Source of the DNA: Clostridiales bacterium
Lineage (GTDB): Bacteria; Bacillota; Clostridia; Oscillospirales; Oscillospiraceae
Reading direction: 5' to 3'
Assembly: GCA_019422005.1 (NCBI GenBank)
Contig: JAHZEF010000027.1
Span: forward strand, 1 to 16,393
Length of the DNA: 16,393 nt
Each line of letters opens with the position of its first letter. Position 1 is the first letter of the stretch. The translations under genes and the position numbers were made by a program. Positions 14,024 to 16,393 of this stretch are shown here, piece by piece. The notes under the pieces are model-generated. The model saw nothing but the letters and a program-made list of their open reading frames with translations. It did no database searches and had not been told where the DNA came from.

Positions 14024-14044
14024 GGCCGCAGGAATCCTGCAGCC
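14024..14044. promoter_or_regulatory. Palindrome in the leader of the coiled-coil gene
   Basis: GCAGGA (14028-14033), A, TCCTGC (14035-14040), extended by GGC/GCC after one mismatch. It shares the TCCT...AGGA elements with the inverted repeat in the promoter spacer and lies about 10 bases after the expected start of transcription. It could be an operator or an RNA hairpin. Confidence 0.5.
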
Positions 14045-14082
14045 GTACATGAATACCGGTTGGTGATTGGAGAGAGAACGAC

Positions 14083-14544
14083 ATGACCGATCAGGCAATG
14101 CTGGAAACGATGGCAAAGCTGCTTGCGCCCATTCAGGAAACGCTGCAGACCATGTCCGCCAGATTCGACGGCGTCGACGAACGGCTGGACGGCATCGACA
14201 AACGGCTGGACGGCATCGGCAAACGGCTGGACAGCGTCGACAAACGGCTGGACGGCGTCGATGAGCGGCTGGACGGCGTCGAAAAGCGGCTGGACGGCGT
14301 TGAAAAGCGGCTGGACAGCGTCGAAGAACGGCTGGACGCTGTGGAACAGGAAGCGCGCAAGGCCAACGTGGTTCTGGAGACGGAAATCCGGCGCGATATC
14401 AACCTGCTGTTTGAGGGCCACCAGCTGATTCTCGAACGCCTGACGCCCCGCGAGGCCCAGGAGGCGCTGGAGGAACGGGTATCCACCCTGGAGGCAGTGT
14501 CCCGGCTGCACGGAGAACAGCTCCGGGAATTGAAGCGGGCGTAA
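14083..14544 (+). CDS. Coiled-coil heptad-repeat protein of unknown function
   Basis: A 153-residue, highly charged, soluble protein. After a short helix (1-26), residues 27-89 are nine consecutive heptads of the form RLDGVDE/K, with Leu at position a and Val/Ile at d, then more helix (90-153) ending LKRA. There is no signal peptide or membrane segment. This predicts a long parallel coiled coil, perhaps a dimer or trimer; proteins of this general type occur in many Firmicutes and their phages without a defined role. Glycine or serine recurs at the residue before the d position, unusual for a stable coil. GGAGAG precedes the ATG, a good promoter lies upstream, and a terminator follows, so it is a single-gene unit. 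Confidence 0.8.
   Translation: MTDQAMLETMAKLLAPIQETLQTMSARFDGVDERLDGIDKRLDGIGKRLDSVDKRLDGVDERLDGVEKRLDGVEKRLDSVEERLDAVEQEARKANVVLETEIRRDINLLFEGHQLILERLTPREAQEALEERVSTLEAVSRLHGEQLRELKRA
14161..14349 (+). repeat. Nine tandem 21-bp units inside the coiled-coil gene
   Basis: The unit is CGGCTGGACGGCGTCGAMAAR with few changes; each copy codes for one heptad. The first (14161-14181) and last copies are the most diverged. Because the unit is a multiple of three, copy gain or loss would change coil length without a frameshift. Confidence 0.9.
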
Positions 14545-14575
14545 TCCGCCAAACGCCTCCCCGGCTGCACAGCCG

Positions 14576-14608
14576 CAAAAAGCGCCCCGCCGGATCGGCG
14601 GGGCGCTT
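14576..14608. terminator. Bidirectional terminator between coiled-coil and Nudix genes
   Basis: A 12-bp stem AAGCGCCCCGCC (14580-14591) and its complement (14597-14608), loop GGATC. On the minus strand a TTTT tract follows, so it terminates the Nudix gene well. On the plus strand the T-tract is weak. Confidence 0.8.
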
Positions 14609-14638
14609 CTGCCGGTTTTGCGGGCATGCCCGTTTATT

Positions 14639-15106
14639 TCAGCGGATGCGCCGGCCGTTGAGCGCCGCCCGAACCAGCGTGTCGCCCTCATACTGCAGCT
14701 TCAGGGAGAAAAAGGGAACGTCGGAGTCCAGCAGGCGCAGGAAAATCCGATCCCCCTCCCAAAGCTGCAGGGACATCAGCTTTTCCTTGGCAATCCACTC
14801 CAGGTCGCCCTCGTCGCATTCCCCCACGGTCCCGCGGAAGCCGGTGCTGTGGAACAGGTGCATATATTCCGTGGGCCACCGGTCGGACACAAAGGTGACG
14901 ATTCCCCGGTAGGTATACCGGGTCATCTCCAGGCCCGTCTCCTCCCGGACTTCCCGCAGCGCGCATTCCTCCGGGCTCTCCCCGTCCTCAAACTTGCCGC
15001 CGACGCCGATCCATTTATCCCGGTTCATATCGCCTTCCTTTTTGACCCGGTGCAGCATCAGATACTGCCCGTCCCGCTCCAGGTAGCACAGGGTTGTATT
15101 GATCAT
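14639..15106 (-). CDS. Nudix hydrolase, MutT/8-oxo-dGTPase-like
   Basis: A 155-residue protein with a perfect Nudix box at residues 37-59: G37, E43, R51-E52-V53, E55-E56 and G58-L59 (GGKFEDGESPEECALREVRE then ETGL). The opening MINTTLCYLERDGQYLMLHR and the W32-I-G-V-G-G context match the branch usually annotated as 8-oxo-dGTP diphosphatase, which cleaves damaged nucleotides with Mg2+; the true substrate is not certain. The frame is open to GTG 15142, but that start would touch its GGGAGG, and family similarity starts at ATG 15106. The leader contains only a weak GGTGA site. A promoter at 15131-15159 drives it separately from the deacetylase gene upstream. Confidence 0.9.
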   Translation of the reverse strand: MINTTLCYLERDGQYLMLHRVKKEGDMNRDKWIGVGGKFEDGESPEECALREVREETGLEMTRYTYRGIVTFVSDRWPTEYMHLFHSTGFRGTVGECDEGDLEWIAKEKLMSLQLWEGDRIFLRLLDSDVPFFSLKLQYEGDTLVRAALNGRRIR

Positions 15107-15130
15107 CCGTATCACCGCCGTTTTCTTTGT

Positions 15131-15159
15131 ATGATAACACACCCTCCCGAAAAAAACAA
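15131..15159 (-). promoter_or_regulatory. Promoter of the Nudix gene
   Basis: On the minus strand: -35 TTGTTT (15154-15159), 17-bp spacer, -10 TATCAT (15131-15136). The -35 lies inside the U-tract of the terminator of the preceding gene. With a start near 15124 the leader would be only about 18 bases. Confidence 0.55.
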
Positions 15160-15193
15160 ACGGCCGGGCGCTGCCTTTGGCAGCGTCCGGCCG
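15150..15193 (-). terminator. Terminator of the PIG-L deacetylase gene
   Basis: A 15-bp stem with one G-T pair (15161-15175 and 15179-15193), loop TTT in plus orientation, followed on the minus strand by TTTGTTTTTTT. It begins 13 bases after the deacetylase stop codon. Confidence 0.85.
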
Positions 15194-15206
15194 CAGCGCG
15201 CCGGGG

Positions 15207-16067
15207 TTACAGCAGGCTGTCGATCAGCGCCACATAGGGCTGAAAGCTGATCTTCGGCCTGGGGTCAAAGGCGATATAGACCTCCACGAACGAGCCTTTG
15301 GCCGTCCGGCGGGCTTTGCGGGCAGCGACCAGGTCTTCAATAATCTTCCCCTGGGACACATAGGCCTCAATGGCCCGGTCCACCATCTGCTCCACCGCTT
15401 CGCCGGCCACCAGGATCCGGTTGGCCCGCAGGGCAGGATCCCGGCCGCAGACCAGCGCATCCTCCGGATCCAGGTCGGCCCAGACGGAGTACTCCAGGGT
15501 GGAGCGCACCGCATGGGGCGCCCCATAATCCACCAGCACCACATCCCCCGCCTGAGGCACGTCGTAGCTGCCCATCAGATGCGCCGCCACATGGTCGATA
15601 TGCTCATGGTAATGGTTGGGCACCATGACGCGGGTCACGCGGTGCTCCCGCAGGAAGCGCAGGATGGTGGGCATTTCTCCCTCCGAGCCGTCGGCCTTCC
15701 GCCAGCCCCAGCTGCTGATGGCCGAAAAATCCGGGAAGTTCATCCGCACGATATGCGACGCGTCCACGCCCAGCCGTTCATAGCAGGCCACGGTTTCCCG
15801 CTCCCGCACCGCCTCGATGGTCTCCTTCTCCTCCAGGGTGCTGTAACCGGCGTCGCCGCGGCAGAAGATCATGACGTAGACCTCCGCGCCGGCCTGCCTG
15901 GCCGCCAGCATGGCATAGCCCGCGCCGATCACAGCGTCGTCGTCATGGGGGCTCATGACCAGCAGGACCTCGTCCGATCCAAAGCCGGGGAACAGCGCTC
16001 CGATCTCGCTGCTCACTTCCCTGGTGTTGGTGTTGCAATAGGTGAATTTCAAGCTGCCTGTTTCCAT
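15207..16067 (-). CDS. PIG-L/LmbE family deacetylase
   Basis: A 286-residue protein. The zinc site motif is SPH41-D-D43-D44 in a LLVMSPHDDDAVIGAG context (family AHPDDE). The second motif is NHYHEHIDHVAAH, matching the family's H-x-DH element. Family members are Zn-dependent hydrolases that remove acetyl groups from N-acetylglucosamine-type amides in GlcNAc-PI, mycothiol/bacillithiol or glycan metabolism; here the substrate is unknown. No signal peptide is visible, so it should be cytosolic. ATG 16067 is chosen because GGGAGG lies 7 bases upstream; an in-frame GTG at 16082 has no such site. The gene has its own promoter and a long, structured leader of about 100 bases. Confidence 0.9.
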   Translation of the reverse strand: METGSLKFTYCNTNTREVSSEIGALFPGFGSDEVLLVMSPHDDDAVIGAGYAMLAARQAGAEVYVMIFCRGDAGYSTLEEKETIEAVRERETVACYERLGVDASHIVRMNFPDFSAISSWGWRKADGSEGEMPTILRFLREHRVTRVMVPNHYHEHIDHVAAHLMGSYDVPQAGDVVLVDYGAPHAVRSTLEYSVWADLDPEDALVCGRDPALRANRILVAGEAVEQMVDRAIEAYVSQGKIIEDLVAARKARRTAKGSFVEVYIAFDPRPKISFQPYVALIDSLL

Positions 16068-16082
16068 GGTACATCCTCCCAC

Positions 16083-16149
16083 GCGCCGCGCGCGCGGCGC
16101 CTTGATTTCTTCGGGGACGCGGCGGGCCCCGTGCTGCAGACGCCTCTGC
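16083..16149 (-). promoter_or_regulatory. Structured leader of the deacetylase gene
   Basis: The palindrome GCGCCGCGCGCGCGGCGC (16083-16100) ends two bases before the ribosome binding site (16075-16080). Further upstream GCAGA (16136-16140) pairs with TCTGC (16145-16149). Such folding next to the binding site could limit translation. No known riboswitch class was recognised. Confidence 0.45.
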
Positions 16150-16171
16150 GGAACTGCCTGCCGCCGTTGTT

Positions 16172-16200
16172 ATTATAGAAGAACCGTTTCCCGATTACAA
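16172..16200 (-). promoter_or_regulatory. Promoter of the PIG-L deacetylase gene
   Basis: On the minus strand: -35 TTGTAA (16195-16200), 17-bp spacer, perfect -10 TATAAT (16172-16177); start expected near 16165, so the leader is about 98 bases. Confidence 0.8.
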
Positions 16201-16274
16201 GGCGCATCTTCCACAAATCTAAATCGATTAAGTACTGCAAATTGCCGCCCGGCCCGCCGCCGGCCGGACAATCG

Positions 16275-16308
16275 GAGCGCGGGGAGGCCGTTGGGCCTCC
16301 CCGCGCTC
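16275..16308. terminator. Hairpin after the His/Cys-rich gene
   Basis: A perfect 15-bp stem GAGCGCGGGGAGGCC (16275-16289) with its complement (16294-16308), loop GTTG. It begins 9 bases after the TGA on the minus strand. The U-tract is poor, so termination may be incomplete. Confidence 0.65.
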
Positions 16309-16317
16309 TGCGCAATC

Positions 16318-16393
16318 TCAGGAATGGCAGCTGCCATGGCCGCAGCCGTGGCTGCCGCAGGCATGGTCGTGGCCATGCCCGTCGCTGTGGTGG
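16318..16393 (-). CDS. His/Cys-rich C-terminal tail of a truncated gene
   Basis: The gene enters from the right edge; only 24 codons and TGA (16318-16320) are present. The tail is HHSDGHGHDHACGSHGCGHG followed by SCHS: eight histidines and three cysteines spaced by Gly, Ser, Asp and Ala. Such tails bind Ni2+, Zn2+ or related metals and end SlyD-type peptidyl-prolyl isomerases/metallochaperones, and also some metal transporters and Ni-insertion proteins. SlyD is the first guess, but the catalytic part is outside the window, so the identity is open. The frame is supported by the composition and by the hairpin that follows the stop. Confidence 0.6.
   Translation of the reverse strand, partial: HHSDGHGHDHACGSHGCGHGSCHS

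Larger units (their letters stand above)
13743..14082. other. 340-bp intergenic region, lower GC
   Basis: This gap between the divergent XRE and coiled-coil genes is less GC-rich than its surroundings. I see a promoter for the rightward gene (13978-14006) and two palindromes. Short open frames on both strands lack ribosome binding sites and recognisable content. No clear promoter for the XRE gene was found. Confidence 0.6.

Noticed and set aside
14022..14066. Possible 14-residue leader peptide before the coiled-coil gene
   Set aside because: There is no ribosome binding site, it overlaps the palindrome, and it has no run of regulatory codons.
13768..14084. Short open frames on both strands in the XRE/coiled-coil gap
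   Set aside because: They have no ribosome binding sites, no recognisable family and ordinary length for chance frames.
14161..14349. CRISPR-like or satellite array
   Set aside because: The units are contiguous without spacers, 21 bp long and in phase with the reading frame, so they are protein heptads.
14020..14691. Minus-strand frame with VQPFVDAVQP-type repeats opposite the coiled-coil gene
   Set aside because: The repeats only mirror the 21-bp units; the frame crosses the terminator and the end of the Nudix gene and has no start signal.

Overview
This 16.4 kb window looks like the chromosome of a GC-rich anaerobic Firmicute, probably a gut clostridium of the Oscillospiraceae type. That placement is inferred. 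The sequence shows AGGAGG-type ribosome binding sites, sigma-A-like promoters with 17-bp spacers, two rubredoxin domains, a flavodiiron protein and a complete branched-chain amino acid (LIV) ABC operon. No rRNA, tRNA, CRISPR array, insertion sequence or prophage module was seen.

Left part (1-3970): the end of a Clp/HSP100 ATPase and its terminators, then an oxygen/nitric-oxide defence cluster. A double 4Fe-4S protein (minus) diverges from a Crp/Fnr-family regulator (plus). Downstream of the regulator lie a large flavodiiron protein fused to flavin reductase and rubredoxin, and a separate small rubredoxin. The most interesting signal is a near-identical 18-bp box, GTTGGAAAARCAACAGAC. It occurs exactly twice in what I read: in front of the 4Fe-4S gene (minus strand) and in front of the flavodiiron gene (plus strand). 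Each copy is followed by 18 bp and then a -10 hexamer (TATCAT or TATTAT), which puts its GTTG-N6-CAAC centre at -41.5, the class II activator position of Crp/Fnr proteins. The regulator between the two targets is the obvious candidate ligand, and one box also lies between the regulator's own promoter and its ribosome binding site.

Middle (3990-7580): a Gfo/Idh/MocA oxidoreductase and a PLP aminotransferase on the minus strand, then a divergent metal-dependent amidohydrolase. The aminotransferase and amidohydrolase share a 219-bp intergenic region with good promoters in both directions.

LIV region (7584-13080): livK-livH-livM-livG-livF read leftward, from binding protein to the last ATPase, with tight or overlapping junctions from livH on. 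No convincing promoter lies directly before livK. Just upstream are a strong terminator, a 94-residue two-helix membrane protein and a canonical TTGACA-N17-TATGAT promoter decorated with inverted and direct repeats.

Right part (13100-16393): an XRE regulator with an unusual C-terminal extension; a divergent coiled-coil protein built on nine tandem 21-bp/7-residue repeats; a Nudix hydrolase; a PIG-L/LmbE-type deacetylase with a long structured leader; and, at the edge, the His/Cys-rich tail of a truncated gene.
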